From positions 45,001-109,000 of the forward strand of contig JAKOGI010002432.1 of NCBI GenBank assembly GCA_029747015.1: a stretch of DNA of 64,000 bases, read 5' to 3'. Origin of the DNA: Carnegiea gigantea (Eukaryota; Streptophyta; Magnoliopsida; Caryophyllales; Cactaceae). This document shows, piece after piece, positions 22,975-34,554 of the stretch. A program made the translations under genes and the position numbers. The notes beneath the pieces are model-generated. The model was not told the origin of the DNA. It ran no database searches and worked only from the letters and a program-made list of their open reading frames with translations. Within the stretch, counting starts at the first letter, position 1, and every line of letters begins with the position of its first letter.

Positions 22975-23944
22975 TCCCATTTTGGCTAGTTAAATCATCC
23001 TAGAGGGGATTAATAGGGTGATAATCAAAGTCTCAAAATAATCAAATACGAAAAAGTAAATGTTGACAAGACACGTATATTTTTTAACGAGGTTAGCCTC
23101 AACTAGGCTTAGTCCCCATCTAGAGTTCCCTAACTTTAACATTAACCCAATTTTATTAAGAAGGATTATATAACTCTAGAGTACACCTACTCTAAATTCT
23201 AAGCCACAAGTTGGCTCTTCAACAAGTCCTTGTAGAGTTGACCTTTCAACTCTATAATTTCACTCAATTAAAACTAGAGCAATACAACTCAATAAATTAA
23301 GTAAACAAAAGAATGATATTTGCAAGTGTGGCTCTTAGTTCTTCTTATTTGCTTATGCTCTCTCTTGTATTATCTTCAGTTGCAATTGCCTCCCTATTTA
23401 CAGGCAATGATATTGGAGAGGTTGGGAGGTTATTAAGGAAAGTGACTGTTGCATCAAAAGACAATGATGATCTTCAATATCAGTTCAAGGCCTTGAAGTG
23501 AAGAAATCAAGCACTTGATTTTCTGTAGTTTACTTCAATGGCTACCACTCTGATTTCCAATGACTATGTGGTAAATATAAGGCTAAAGATCTTTGCTGAT
23601 TAATAGTTGATATAGAGAAAGCAACATTCTTCACATTATGATTTCAAATAATCTTATCAAATCAAGTATCAATATCTTAAGATCACATAATCAAATTTGA
23701 ATCACAAAATATAATATCACAAAGACCACATATTCAAATTTGAATATTAAATAATCTCAAAGATATTGTGACACCTTATATGCAATGCTAATATCTACTT
23801 GTAACCAAAATACATTTAAAGAATAGAAACACTAAGGTAGGTCCAAATATAATATGACAAATATGCCAATTGATTGATTAATCTATTTTTGTCTTTTATC
23901 AAAATATATTAATATACACATTGTGAGTTTCAAGAAAGCTAACA
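22969..23944 (-). repeat. 3' LTR of Sirevirus-type element A
   Basis: On the plus strand it begins TATTGGTCCC (TG changed to TA) and ends AAGCTAACA. It shares long blocks with 31800-32788, for example GTTGACAAGACAC, AACGAGGTTAGCCTCAAC and GGCAATGATATTGGAGAG. Divergence between the pair is roughly 12-15% by eye, so this is an old insertion. Confidence 0.85.
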
Positions 23945-24330
23945 ATCTTCCCCTTTGTGATGAAAGACAAAACTCAATAAAATAACGTATCAATACAATT
24001 TTGAATGACATACTATGAAAACTTAACAAATAATTCTCCCCCTTTTTGTATTTCATCAAAAAGGTAGCATAAGAAGGAGAAAGAAAAATCAAAATATATA
24101 AAAAATTATGGCAAACACATATAGCTCCCCATTAAAAAATCAATGGTATATAAAGATGCTCCCCTCAATCTATGACACTCATAAAAAATATAAGTAAGCA
24201 CTAACATTTTGATCAATTAATATATCCAAACATGCATGCATTGATTTAATATTCTCATAAGCATTATAAGGGATCAACATATAAGAGGATTAATAAAATA
24301 ATTCTGCCCCTTCAAAAAAAATCAATGTTA
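23945..24330 (-). promoter_or_regulatory. Serial polypurine tracts upstream of the 3' LTR
   Basis: On the plus strand, pyrimidine runs occur at 23947-23956 (CTTCCCCTTT), about 24034-24045 (CTCCCCCTTTTT), 24124-24130 (GCTCCCC), about 24160 (GCTCCCCTC) and about 24303 (CTGCCCCTTC). They are purine tracts for the minus-strand element. Multiple tracts before the 3' LTR have been described for Sireviruses. Confidence 0.6.
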
Positions 24331-24879
24331 TAGCAGAATAATCAAGTAATATAATTCTTCCTTTTGGAAAGAAGCAATATCATTTATGTAAATGCTAGGG
24401 AGCATAACATTAGGGACTAATATATTGAGATCATAAATAATTACATATCATTTATGTATAAAGATAATCACATGACATAATAGCATAAGATATGATGTAA
24501 TATTAATTATGCTCACCTTTTAAAGATGATTAACCAAATTAAAATTCAAAAATTTAAAAATCAAAATTTCTCAAGTAGGCTGTAAATCATGCAAAGATAA
24601 CATCACCTTCTCTCTGGTAAGAATTCGAATTTTAATTTTTATTCATGTTGTTGAAATAAAAGTTCAAGCTCTTGATTCAATCACAGCAAAATTTCTAGTT
24701 TCTACCTACAATTCAAGACCTTGAACTGTATTTCAGAGCCTTGAAATCTGGGTACTAAACTGATTACCTATTATTTCAACCTCTTTGGATCATAAAGCAA
24801 TTTCCATGAATACTTCAACGTTTCTCAGGCATCCAATTTTACAATTTCATGTTTTATTCTCATGTGGATGCAAAATGCC
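24331..24879. other. Non-coding remnant of element A
   Basis: AT-rich, between the polypurine tracts and the gag knuckle. The pol region that should lie here is deleted. No motif recognised. Confidence 0.4.
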
Positions 24880-25474
24880 CTGTAAAACAAACTTAGACCT
24901 TGCCCAAAACACATTTAGAAAATTCAGCTCCATAATCGTAGTTATTCGCCATAATGGATAACCTTGTTACTTTTGGTACCCATATTTGTGTGCTACTATG
25001 ACCATTTCTTTTAATAGGACAATGAGTTAAAATGTGTCCTATTTTGCAACAATAATTGCAAGTAATAAAAGTCTTACTTTGGTAGTAAGTTGATTTAACA
25101 AAGAAGTCTCTATAACATTTTTTTTGTTGAATGGATTAAAACCGATTCCTTCTTTCTTAAATGAAGCTTTTTCTGTGCCAAGAATTGTATTTAAATTTTC
25201 TTTTTTTTTTGAAAATTTTAAGACAATTTTTTTAAGATCGGCACACTTTGCTTAGAGCTCATCTTTTTTTTTTTCCTCAAAAAAGGACAACTTTCTCTTG
25301 AAAAGTTTTTAAATCATTAGACACTAACTCATTTGATTTTTGAAATTCAAAATTCTTTTTCTTCAAATCTGCAATTTTAAAAATGTGTCCTTCGTGACAT
25401 AAAATATAATAAAGTAAGACTTTCATTAACTTACGTTTAGAATAATTGTGAAGAGAGTCATATACCTCATTCGG
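24880..25474 (-). pseudogene. gag: Gag of element A, C-terminal part
   Basis: On the minus strand, from the insertion point leftwards, the frame reads IPNEVYDSLHNYSKRKLMK, then a K/E/L-rich coiled-coil stretch. Further on in other frames comes a zinc knuckle, CNYCCKIGHILTHCP, followed by a STQIWVPK tail (about 25060-24960). The order coiled coil, CCHC knuckle, WVPK is the usual end of a Sirevirus gag. Several frame changes are present. It continues upstream across the gypsy insertion at 31217-31745, with the frame restored when one AATGT is removed. Confidence 0.7.
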
Positions 25475-25479
25475 AATGT

Positions 25480-26864
25480 TCATAAGCGACAAATTGTCCT
25501 ATTTTACGTACCTTTTTTACCCACTTTTAACTCGTATAATAACTTAATCTTTAAGATTTTTACTTGTTTCATTTATGTTTTGTAGGAAATAATGTCAAAT
25601 CAAGCAAACACTATGAAAAAGAGCGAAGACGGGACAAAGCGGAGAAAAACAGCAAAAATCGGCAAAAAAGGACGAACCGGGGGCCGAACCATCGTGCCAG
25701 AGGAATGGCACGGTTGGGCCACGCCATGTGGCACGGCCGTGCCACCATGGCATGGTGTGACCGTGCCACATGGCATGGTCGTGCCCCCGGGCCCGTCGTC
25801 CGATTTTTGCGATTTTCTATTTAAAGCCCTCTTCGGGCGTTTTTGCGGGGGGTGGCTCGGGGGTTCTTCCAGGCGATTTTTAGGGTAGCTTAGTTTAGGT
25901 TTTAGCCAATAAAAACTCCATTGAGGAGATTAGATTAGGATTGTATTGAATTAATTTTGGATTCAAGCACTTGAATTTGAAGTTTCTTCGCTTCAGTCCA
26001 TAAGTCTTCTTCTTCTCTTTCTCTCTATTTCTTGTTTTGTTCTAGTTTTAGATTTAGTTAATTTAGTTGATTTGATTTAATCATTTAGTTTTTAGATTTA
26101 ATTCATGTTTTATTGCTTCTTAGAATTAGTTTAGTTTCATGCTTCTTCTCTCTAGTTCATGCTTATGTTCTTCGTTAGTTTAGGTTTGAGCTTTTGTGTC
26201 TGTTGATGATTAGTTGTTAGATTTTGTGGGTTTGGATTGTGAATAGCCTCTTGATGACCAATTAATCTTGTTTTAGGCCTAACCATACCCAATCTATGCC
26301 TAGAACTTAGAGTTTTCTCTCACGCCCGTCAAGTGTTCGATGAAATGCTTGAAAGAGCTTTCATCCATACTTTTGGACCATTAACTTATGCTGAGAGATG
26401 AGGTCAATTAGCTAGTGTGGGCGAGGGAATAGCCGAGTTCGGGGCATGAAAATAGTATCCGAATCGAGCTAGGCCTGGGCTGCTAGTTTTGTGGTCTAAT
26501 TGGGCTAATCCCATGAAAATAGGTGGTTCGGCTAATTAGACTAGCCCATGACCCCTGAGAGAGGGCTTGGGTGGTCTTTGATGGTGCAACCGATCATTTC
26601 TAGTTCGTGATGTAGTTTGGGTAGGTTAAGACTCATCTCGATTAATTGGTTCATTCATTGATCAAATCATAACTTCAAGTCGCTTTTTCTATGTCTGTTA
26701 GCGTAGTTTAGTTTACCCTTTGTTTTCCTTTGATTTCGCCTAACTCGAGATGCTTTAGTTAGTCTTGGTAGTTGGAAAGACAATTTTCTGCAGACGACAC
26801 CCCAAGTACTAAACGATACACCTTGCACTTGGGGTTTATAAACATTAAAACTTTCTTTGCAACA
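25480..26864 (+). repeat. 5' LTR of element B
   Basis: Starts TCATAAGCGAC (first G lost to C) and ends TTTGCAACA. A TATA-like CTATTTAAAGCCC is near 25817. It holds the palindromic module at about 25692-25785 in a longer form than the 3' LTR. Confidence 0.88.
25692..25785. repeat. Palindromic CACGG/CCGTG cluster in the 5' LTR of B
   Basis: GGCACGG, CCACGCC, GGCACGGCCGTGCC (a perfect palindrome), GACCGTGCC and GGTCGTGCC follow each other. The matching stretch in the 3' LTR (about 30086-30141) lacks about 40 bp, one unit. Confidence 0.75.
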
Positions 26865-26870
26865 AGTTTT

Positions 26871-26888
26871 TGGCGCCGTTGCCGGGGA
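26871..26888 (+). promoter_or_regulatory. Primer binding site, tRNA-Asp type
   Basis: TGGCGCCGTTGCCGGGGA lies six bases after the 5' LTR and matches the complement of plant tRNA-Asp 3' ends, as in many Athila/Tat-type elements. Confidence 0.85.
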
Positions 26889-27006
26889 GTTGGTATTTTT
26901 CAATATTGGGGTTTACTTGAGCATTCGAGACTAGGCCTTTTAGAAAATCCAAAAAAAAAAAAAGAGAAAAGAAAAAAAAATATCGTAAATTTCAAAAAAA
27001 TTCAAG

Positions 27007-28228
27007 ATGGCTGTTTTCCATTTACCTCAATTTGAGCATGAACCTTTTTGGCAATATTTGTCTCAGTTGAATGATTATCGTGCTCAATATGTACATTTCA
27101 CGTATGAAAAATGGGAAATATGCGATGCTGTGCTTGAGGGGATAACTCCTGAGACTCGAGCCATCCTTGAGTCCATGTGTTATGGTGGTTTGTGTTCCTT
27201 AGATGTTGATGACATGTGGAATTTGTTTGAGTCTCTAACTTGGTATCAATGGCAATCTAATGATGCTAGGGACCCATATCATCACCATTCTTCTTACCCT
27301 CATGTGTTGTGCTCTTTTTGCAATCTTTTGACCATGATGTGAATTCTTGTCCCTATCATGATGTTTCCAATGAATGCTATGCTAGACTTGATGCCATGAT
27401 AGGGGTAATGAATGAGCAACATGAACGCTTTGCTAGTAGGATGACGGAGTGGAGTTCATTGTATGAGATCGACCCTAGTCTACCTTGGCCTAGACTCGCG
27501 GCTCGTATCTATGATGGTTGTGAGTCTTCCCTTCCCCTAGGGTCTAATGTTGTTAATGATGCACCTTTGACCGACCTAGGAGAAGTGTTTGAACCTCCCT
27601 TGACCCCATTGACGTTTGTAGCTCCATCCTTTTCTAGCACACCTATGGGCAGTAGTGTTAGTGCTTTGACCTTACATGCTTCTCCCCTCCCTTAGGTCAG
27701 TGCACGGGGTTAGAGATGGGCGAGACTTCTTGGGGTGATGCTAGTTCCGTAGAGGATGTTTTACTTTTTTGATCAGAAGAACTTATATTGGTTGAGCCGT
27801 ATCTTGAGGAGGCTCCTTCCGAGGAGTTGTGTGATGATAGTCTGGTGGTTGGTGCCGCACCTAGTATTGATCATATCAACCCAATTTGCACCGAGCCACT
27901 TGACTTGACCCCCATTTTATCCCCCTTACTTTTCACCACCCTTTTTCACTTGCATGCATTTCATGAGTCCCTAAGCGACGTTCGAGGGCATAATCCGTCC
28001 TTAGACCCTTATTGTTCATACCTACAGGACATGCCTTGGAAAATTGAGTGGACTACTTTCTTTGATTATGATTTTGATTTTTCTATGGCATTTAATGAGT
28101 TTAAGAGGGCACTAACTTTGTTTGCTCCATCTTTACTAGTGTTGTCTTATTCACACCATTTTGAGATGCATGCAAAGGCACACGATAAGCTCTTACGAGC
28201 TTTGACGGTATCCGAGTTGACGCCGTGA
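27007..28228 (+). pseudogene. Gag-like protein of element B, frameshifted
   Basis: The first frame (27007-27342) reads FEHEPFWQYLSQLNDYRAQY, then EKWEICDAVLEGITPETRA and VDDMWNLFESLTWYQWQ. At CSFCN the frame shifts by one base and continues in 27309-27695 as SFDHDVNSCPYHDV. The two halves make a C-x2-C-x4-H-x4-C zinc knuckle, so this is most likely a gag. A second shift leads to 27788-28228 (EPYLEEAPSEELC, HINPICTEPLDLTP, TTFFDYDFDFSMAFNEFKR, stop at 28226-28228). I remember near-identical unnamed proteins as common in plant genome annotations; no enzymatic domain is known for them. The conserved core across shifts suggests it served a structural role in packaging. About 400 residues originally. 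Confidence 0.65.
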
Positions 28229-29875
28229 GTCATGAGCGATGATGAGGAGTGGATGATGCTCCTCAGGCCTCCACAGCACCATCCTAGGGAGGCGTAATTC
28301 GGGTACAATCAGTACCCGACCTGATATAATCATTCTCACCTTCCCCCCTCTTCTTTTTAATTTTTATTTTCTCTCTTTTTGTTTTTGTTTAGTTGTGGAT
28401 ATTAGGATTGTGTTTTTGGCGGTGATCATCTTGAGTTGAAATTTGGGGTGTTGTTGAGCCATTGATGGTTATGATCACCATTTTTGTGTTTTTCTAGATA
28501 TTTATGTGTTGTGATTGGTGGTGTTGATGGGTTAGTTTATTCATGTTTTTGGTGGTGTTAGTTTTGTGTATATGTGTGATCTTGTTGTTGATTGGTTGAG
28601 ATTGTGTTTTTGGGAGAAGGTGTTAGCCTGTGTATATATGTGTCGGTTTAGTGTTCTTGTATAATTTTGTCTTCTTTGTTTTGTGTGTTTTGTGATTGGT
28701 GATGACTCTCAGCTCCCAATGAGGACATTGTGAGATTTAGGTATGGGGGTGGGGTCATCTCCCCTTTTATTCTTATTTTGTGAAGATTTTTCATTTTTTT
28801 TGTAATTTTTTCAATTTTTCTCTTTTTTATATAATTTTTCTATTCTTTTTGAGCTTTAAGGGAGTTTTGTACTATTTTGATCAGCCTTGATCTCCGGTAC
28901 CTTGGCTATTAGCTTGTATGTAAGTATAATGTGCATGATAGATATTCGTCCCAAGTCTGTCATTTTAGGCCTCAATTCTAACCCCAACAGTCTATTGTAA
29001 TTTTGCAATCCGGTCCTGATTTATGTATTATCATCATCTTACATTCTTAGTCTTCCATGATCGGCTCTCCCACTTGTCTACTACACAGTTCCCTTTGTAT
29101 GTGCTTGCATCCCTTTTTCTAAAAGCAAAAGCAAAAACAAACAAACTCATGCGCAACTGGGTATATCCCTTTGAGGCGTGGCAAGAGTTTGGAGAAAAAA
29201 GAAAAGAGGAGAAAGAAAAAGAAAAAAACAAAAGGGGGGATAGGAAAGAGTTTGCAATGATAAGTAATTAAGTACCCCTTTGAGGCATGCGCTACTAGGT
29301 ACTATCCTTTGAGGCAATACTACCACTGGGGAAGCTTGTTTTTCATGCTAGCAAAATCAATAAGGTAGCTTGTGTCAGTTAAGTGGGACTGAGTTCGATT
29401 TCGGTAAACCAAAGTCTTAGGGTGATGATACACTTGCACACTAGGCACCCGGATGGATTCAATATTCTCATGCGTCGTGGGGTGAAAAGCTGATGCCTGG
29501 ATGCCATTCTTTGGGATGATGTATCCTGAAATACATATAATGCTTGTGTGCAGACTAATACTTGAGTTACTAGGGGATTTTGGTTGATCCGAATGTGTAC
29601 AGTTTACCCCGATGTACATATTGTGTTTTGTCATTTTTATTTTTCGTTTTTTTTTCGTTCTGTCTTCTTTATTTTTCCTTTTTGAGATTTTGTGTGTATA
29701 TCTTCTGCAAACCCTCACGAGACCTTACTCATCTACTTGGAGGAACCAAGGGGTTTAAAGGGCTTGTTGCATGCGCTAAATGCAACCGTGATTCCTACGA
29801 AAGTGAGTTAGGTCCTTAAGTTAGTTTTTATTTTGTTTTGCTCGAGGACGAGCAAAAGATAGGTGTCGGGGTATT
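28229..29875 (+). other. 3' non-coding region of element B
   Basis: Thymine-rich text with three copies of CCTTTGAGGC (near 29170, 29275 and 29307), an A/G-rich run at about 29198-29240, and GCTCGAGGACGAGC at 29840-29853. The last purine tract, GTGTCGGGGTAT, precedes the 3' LTR. Apparent ORFs here (29023-29271, 29320-29718, 29580-29819) lack conserved features. Confidence 0.55.
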
Positions 29876-31211
29876 TGATAGGCGATAAATTGTCCTATTT
29901 TATATACCTTTTTCACCCACTTTTAGCTCGTATAATAACTTAATCTTTAGGATTTTTGCTTGTTTTATTTATGTTTTGTAGAAAATAATGTCAAATCAAG
30001 CAAACACTGTGAAAAGGAGCGAAGACGGCACAAAGCGAAGAAAAACAGCAAAAACCGGCAAAAAAGGATGAACCGGGGGCCGAACCACCGTGCTAGAGGA
30101 ATGGCACGGTGGGGCCGTGCCACCATGGCACAGTCGTGCCCCCGGGCCCGTGGTCTGATTTCGCGATTTTCTATTTAAAGCCCTCTTCGGGCGTTTTTGG
30201 GGGGGTGGCTCGGGGGTTCTTCCAGGCAATTTTTAAGGTAGTTTAGTTTAGGTTTTAGCCGGTAAAAACTCTATTGAGGAGATTAGATTAGGATTGTATT
30301 GAATTAATTTTAGATTCAAGCACTTGAATTTGAAGTTCCTTCGCTTCAATCCATAAGTCTTCTTCTTCTCTTTCTCTCCATTTCTTGTTCTGGTCTTGTT
30401 TTAGATTTAATTAATTTCGTTCATATGTTTGGTTTTGATTTGATTTAATCGTTTAGTTTTTATGTTTAATTCATGTTCGATTGCTTCTTAGAATTAGTTT
30501 AGTTTCATGCTTCTTCTCTCTACTTCATGCGTGTGTTCTTCGTTAGTTTAGGTTTGAGTTTTTTGCGTCTGTTGATGACTAGTTGTTAGATTTTGTGGGC
30601 TTGGATCGTGAATACCCTCTTGGCCTAACCATACCCAATCTATGCCTAAAACTCAGAATTTTCTCTCACGCCCGCCAAGTGTTCGATGAAATGCTTGAAA
30701 GAACTTTCATCCATATTTTTGGGCGATTGACTTATACTGAGATGTGAGGTTAATTAGCTAGTGTGGCAGAGGGAATAGTCGAGTTCGGAGCATGAAAATA
30801 GTATCCGAATCGAGCTAGATCTGGGGTTGCTAGTTTTGTGGTCTAATTGGGCTAACCCCATAAAAATAGGTAGTTAGACTAATTAGACCAGCCCATGACC
30901 CTGGAGATAGGGCTTGGGTGGTCTTTGATGGTGCAACCGATCATCTCTAGTTCGTGATGTAGTTGGATAGGTTAGGACTCGTCTCGATTAGTTGGTTCAT
31001 TCATTGATCAAATTACAACTCCAAGTCGCTTTTTCTATGTTTGTTAGCGTAGTTTAGTTTACCCTTTGTTTTCCCTTTGATTTCGCCTAGCTCGAGACGC
31101 TTTAGTTAGCCTTGGTAGTTGGAAACACAATTTTCTGCAGACGACACCCCAAGTACTCAACGATACACCTTACACTTGGGGTTTATAAATATTAAAACTT
31201 TCTTTGCAACA
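29876..31211 (+). repeat. 3' LTR of element B
   Basis: Begins TGATAGGCGAT, ends TTTGCAACA, then the duplicate AATGT. It is about 93-95% similar to the 5' LTR by eye, with one missing palindromic unit and other small gaps. Confidence 0.88.
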
Positions 31212-31216
31212 AATGT

Positions 31217-31745
31217 CATACTCCATTTCCTTATCTTCTTCTTCATCATCACTTATGCAAGATCATCATCATCATTGTCATTTGCATCCCGATCTTTAAC
31301 TTCTTCATTTTTCATTAGGCAACAATGAGTAATCTCTTTTTCATCATTCAAGTCGCTAAGCATATCGTCCCTTCTTGATGAATTGGGATTTTCTTGGCTT
31401 GTTTCTTCGCATAGAAATGTGAGTTTTCCGCAAAGATCTTTAGCTGTCTCACAATGGCAAACATGATTAAATATTTCATCAATTAGAATGCATTGCAAAA
31501 TATATAAAACTCCAGAGTTTTTCTTAAGTATCTCGTGGTCATCTTAAGTGTCTTCACTCTTTGACTTGAGAACAATACTTCCATCATTTCTTGTCCAATT
31601 TGGTACAGAAGGGCCATTCAAAACGATGTCCCAAAAATCAAAATCGATGGATCTAATAAATGATTCCATCTTGCACTTCCAAAGAGAAAAACTAGTTTCA
31701 TCAAATATCGGAGGACAACTGAAGCATTTAATAAACTAGCCATAC
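31217..31745 (-). pseudogene. gag: Gag of element A, N-terminal part
   Basis: On the minus strand the frame reads PPIFDETSFSLWKCKMESFI, then SIDFDFWDIVLNGPSVPNW, an in-frame stop, and ILQCILIDEIFNHVCHCETA plus KDLCGKLTFLCEETSQ. This is the DUF4219/UBN2-type gag start of copia elements: a short binding motif followed by a helical capsid domain. The acidic stretch DDEEEDKEMEYD leads into the insertion site. It is continued at 24880-25474. It is a capsid remnant and cannot be translated as a whole. Confidence 0.75.
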
Positions 31746-31785
31746 ATCTAGTTATAGACGGTCAAGTCTTAAAATAATAGCTCCT

Positions 31786-31797
31786 GCTCTGTTACTA
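31786..31797 (-). promoter_or_regulatory. Decayed primer binding site of element A
   Basis: The minus strand reads TAGTAACAGAGC two bases inside the 5' LTR, ten of twelve positions matching the initiator tRNA-Met site. Confidence 0.65.
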
Positions 31798-31799
31798 GT

Positions 31800-32788
31800 T
31801 GTTGGCCCAATTTTAGCTAGTTAAATTGCCCTAGAGGGGGTGAATAGGGTGTTGATCAGAGTCTCAAAATAATTTAATGCGGAAAAGTGAATGTTGACAA
31901 GACACCTGTATTTTTTAACGAGGTTAGCCTCAACCAGACTTAGTCCCACCTAGAGTCCCCTAACTCTAGGATTGACCCAATTTTATTAGGAGGAATTACA
32001 CAACTCTAGAGTACACCTACTCTAAGTTTCAAGCTACAAGTTGACTCTTCAACAAGTCCTTGGTAGAGTTGATCATTCAACTTTATAATCCCACCCAATT
32101 ACAATAAAGCAATACAACCCAATAAATTAAGTGAACATGAAAATGATATTTGCATGTGTGGCTCTTAGTTCTTGTTATTTGCTTGTGCTCTTTCTTGTAT
32201 CATCTTTAGCTGCAAATGCCTCCTTATTTATAGGCAATGATATTGGAGAGATTGGGAGGTCATTAAGGAAAGTGACCACTACATCAAAAGAGGAATGATG
32301 ATCTTCAATATCAGTTCAAGGCCTTGAAGTGCAGAAATCAGGCCTTCGATTTTCTGAAAGTTTGCTTCAATGGCTACAATTCTGATTTCCAATAGGTACT
32401 TGCTTAATATAAGGCTGAAGATCTTTGCTGATTAGTAGCTAATATAGAGCAAGCAACATTCTTCAAAATATCATTTTCGATAACCTCACCAAATCAAGTA
32501 TCAGTATCTTAAGATCACATAATCACAAAATACAAATATCGTAAAGATCGCAGATTCAAATTTTAATGTTAAACAATCTCAAAGATATTGTGACACCTTA
32601 TATGCAATCAATTAAGCAACACTAGCATGTTAATATCTGCTTGTAATCATAAGACATTTTAACAGTAGAAACACTAAGTTAGGTCCAAATATAACATGAT
32701 AAATATACCAATTGATATTGACTAATCTCTTTTTGTCTTTCATCAAAATATATTAATAAACATATTGTGAGCATCAACAAAGCTAACA
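31800..32788 (-). repeat. 5' LTR of Sirevirus-type element A
   Basis: On the plus strand it begins TGTTGGCCC and ends AAGCTAACA, then ATATA of the target microsatellite. It is 989 bp, close to the 976 bp of its partner. Confidence 0.87.

Positions 32789-32884
<96 letters not shown>
32789..32884. repeat. (TA)n microsatellite, right part of the target site
   Basis: A run of about 96 bp, almost pure AT. Together with 22928-22968 it formed one repeat before element A inserted. Confidence 0.95.
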
Positions 32885-32886
<2 letters not shown>

Positions 32887-32960
32887 GTGTGTGTTTCAAT
32901 TCATACCTAGATATATAGCATTAAAACTTGAATTAACTTGTTAAAAGCCAATTATGTGAA

Positions 32961-33000
32961 ATACACACACACACCCACACACCACACACACACACACACA

Positions 33001-33045
<45 letters not shown>

Positions 33046-33087
33046 GTCTATATATATACACACATAGATGTATATATGCATACATAC

Positions 33088-33162
<75 letters not shown>

Positions 33163-33221
33163 GACACACACACGCGCACGCGCACACACACATACATACA
33201 TACGTACATACATATATATAC

Positions 33222-33252
<31 letters not shown>

Positions 33253-33293
33253 TATATGTGTGTGTGTGTGTGTGTGTGTGTACTCGCACACAC
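32961..33293. repeat. Composite alternating purine-pyrimidine microsatellite block
   Basis: The order is (AC)n, (TG)n, (TA)n (33092-33155), (AC)n with CGCG steps, ACAT repeats, (TA)n, (AC)n and (TG)n. AC and TG tracts are mutually complementary and could fold back. The predicted proteins here on both strands are translations of the repeat. Confidence 0.95.
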
Positions 33294-34508
33294 CCCAAAA
33301 CATAGGCATGATACACTGTTTGTTTGCTCAGCAATCCAACGACAACAACAACACCTCCCAGTTTGTTCAGCACTCCAAGTACTTACGTAATTGTCTTTGA
33401 CACTAATCTCCAAAAAACCCAAAAAAAAAAAAAAAAACTTCTTCTTGTGCATTTGGAGAAGTATGTCTACCTGTACTATGCTTCAAAAGAATTCTTGTCC
33501 ACAAAATTCGTATTTCGCTAGCAAAAAGTAAAACAGAATAGTTAATCACAGAAATTTACTCAAGTAATTAATAAAAATGAAAAGGATAAACTGTCAAAGC
33601 TTTCAATACATGAATAACTAATTACTGTATCATACACAACCATGCTAACGTCTCTATCAAGTTAAATACCATGAAAAACATGGAGTAGAGTAGAGGGCAT
33701 GGAAAAGAAGCTTTCAGTATATGACTAAGTAATTACTATGTCATCCACAACTAGAATAACATCTCTATCAAGTTAAATACCAAGTGCATTGCAGCGTTTT
33801 GATACAAACTCTAATATAAAAAGCTCAGCATATTGAAAAACTCGAAAGTTTGAATGAAAGACATGAAAAAGAAGCACTATATATAACATTTAAGACCTGT
33901 AAAGAGATAGGAATAGTAACCCCATTATCAAAAAAAGAAAGCGGAACCAAAGGCATATACAAGGACTTGCGTGTATAGAACATTCAAACGTCCCCTCCCC
34001 ACGGAAAAAAAAAAATTGCATTCCAATTAGACCACCATCAATATGATTACTGAACCAATTGACTGCTTCAAACAAACATAGGGCAAAGTACCAATGGATT
34101 TCACAATACATATTCTCATAAATGACTTTCAAGCAACGATCAAATCTTAGTGTGCTAGAAGACGCTTTTGCCAGAATTGTAAAATGTAAATTCAAAATTT
34201 GGATTTCCTTGGACATAGGCTTAATTCAGTGAATCATTTAACCTTATTGTCTTAGTGCCCTGTTGCATTTATGATGCTATGAGTGGTCATACTGCTGGGA
34301 GTAATCAATTTCCACGGCTTTGGGGACCGAGCAAGTGAAATTTTGAAAATTTAAAGCAATGAAAGACATATTATCGTTCATCAGCTATGTGTAAGGCAGT
34401 GCAAGCCAAGCAAATAGTTAACTCCTTGTATATCCTATAACACAAATGAAGTAGATAGCCAAGCTGACAATACAAGGCAAGCAGATAGACGTAGACAGTG
34501 CATACTCA
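33294..34508. other. Spacer with a diverged tandem duplication
   Basis: Two related segments at about 33597-33671 and 33709-33782 share AAGCTTTCA, TAATTACT and TCTATCAAGTTAAATACCA. Nothing coding. It may belong to the flank of the eroded CACTA element further right. Confidence 0.45.
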
Positions 34509-34554
34509 GGGCATGCTCTTTTCGTGGGTAAATTGGGTGGGTAAAAGGGTGAAG

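Larger units (their letters stand above)
25480..31211 (+). mobile_element. Non-autonomous gypsy element (family B; LARD-like) with a gag-type ORF, 5732 bp
   Basis: LTRs of 1385 and 1336 bp (TGATA-type start, GCAACA end), a tRNA-Asp-type primer site, a gag-like pseudogene and a 3' region with GCTCGAGGACGAGC before the last purine tract, a hallmark of Tat/Athila-type gypsy elements. AATGT duplicates flank it (25475-25479, 31212-31216). There is no protease, RT or integrase, so proteins must come from another element. It split the gag gene of element A. Confidence 0.88.
22969..32788 (-). mobile_element. Sirevirus-type copia element (family A), internally deleted, with nested gypsy insertion
   Basis: Two related LTRs (22969-23944 and 31800-32788) in the same orientation enclose a minus-strand gag remnant, several polypurine tracts and a decayed primer site. 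The order on the minus strand is 5' LTR (right), gag, tracts, 3' LTR (left). Protease, integrase, RT and RNase H are absent. ATATA flanks both ends (22964-22968 and 32789-32793), fitting a 5-bp duplication within a TA repeat. The gypsy element at 25480-31211 sits inside gag. Sirevirus assignment rests on the gag character and on the multiple polypurine tracts. Confidence 0.82.

Noticed and set aside
32933..33452. Long ORFs of 99-150 codons on both strands
   Set aside because: They are translations of TA/CA/TG microsatellites and would vary with repeat length.
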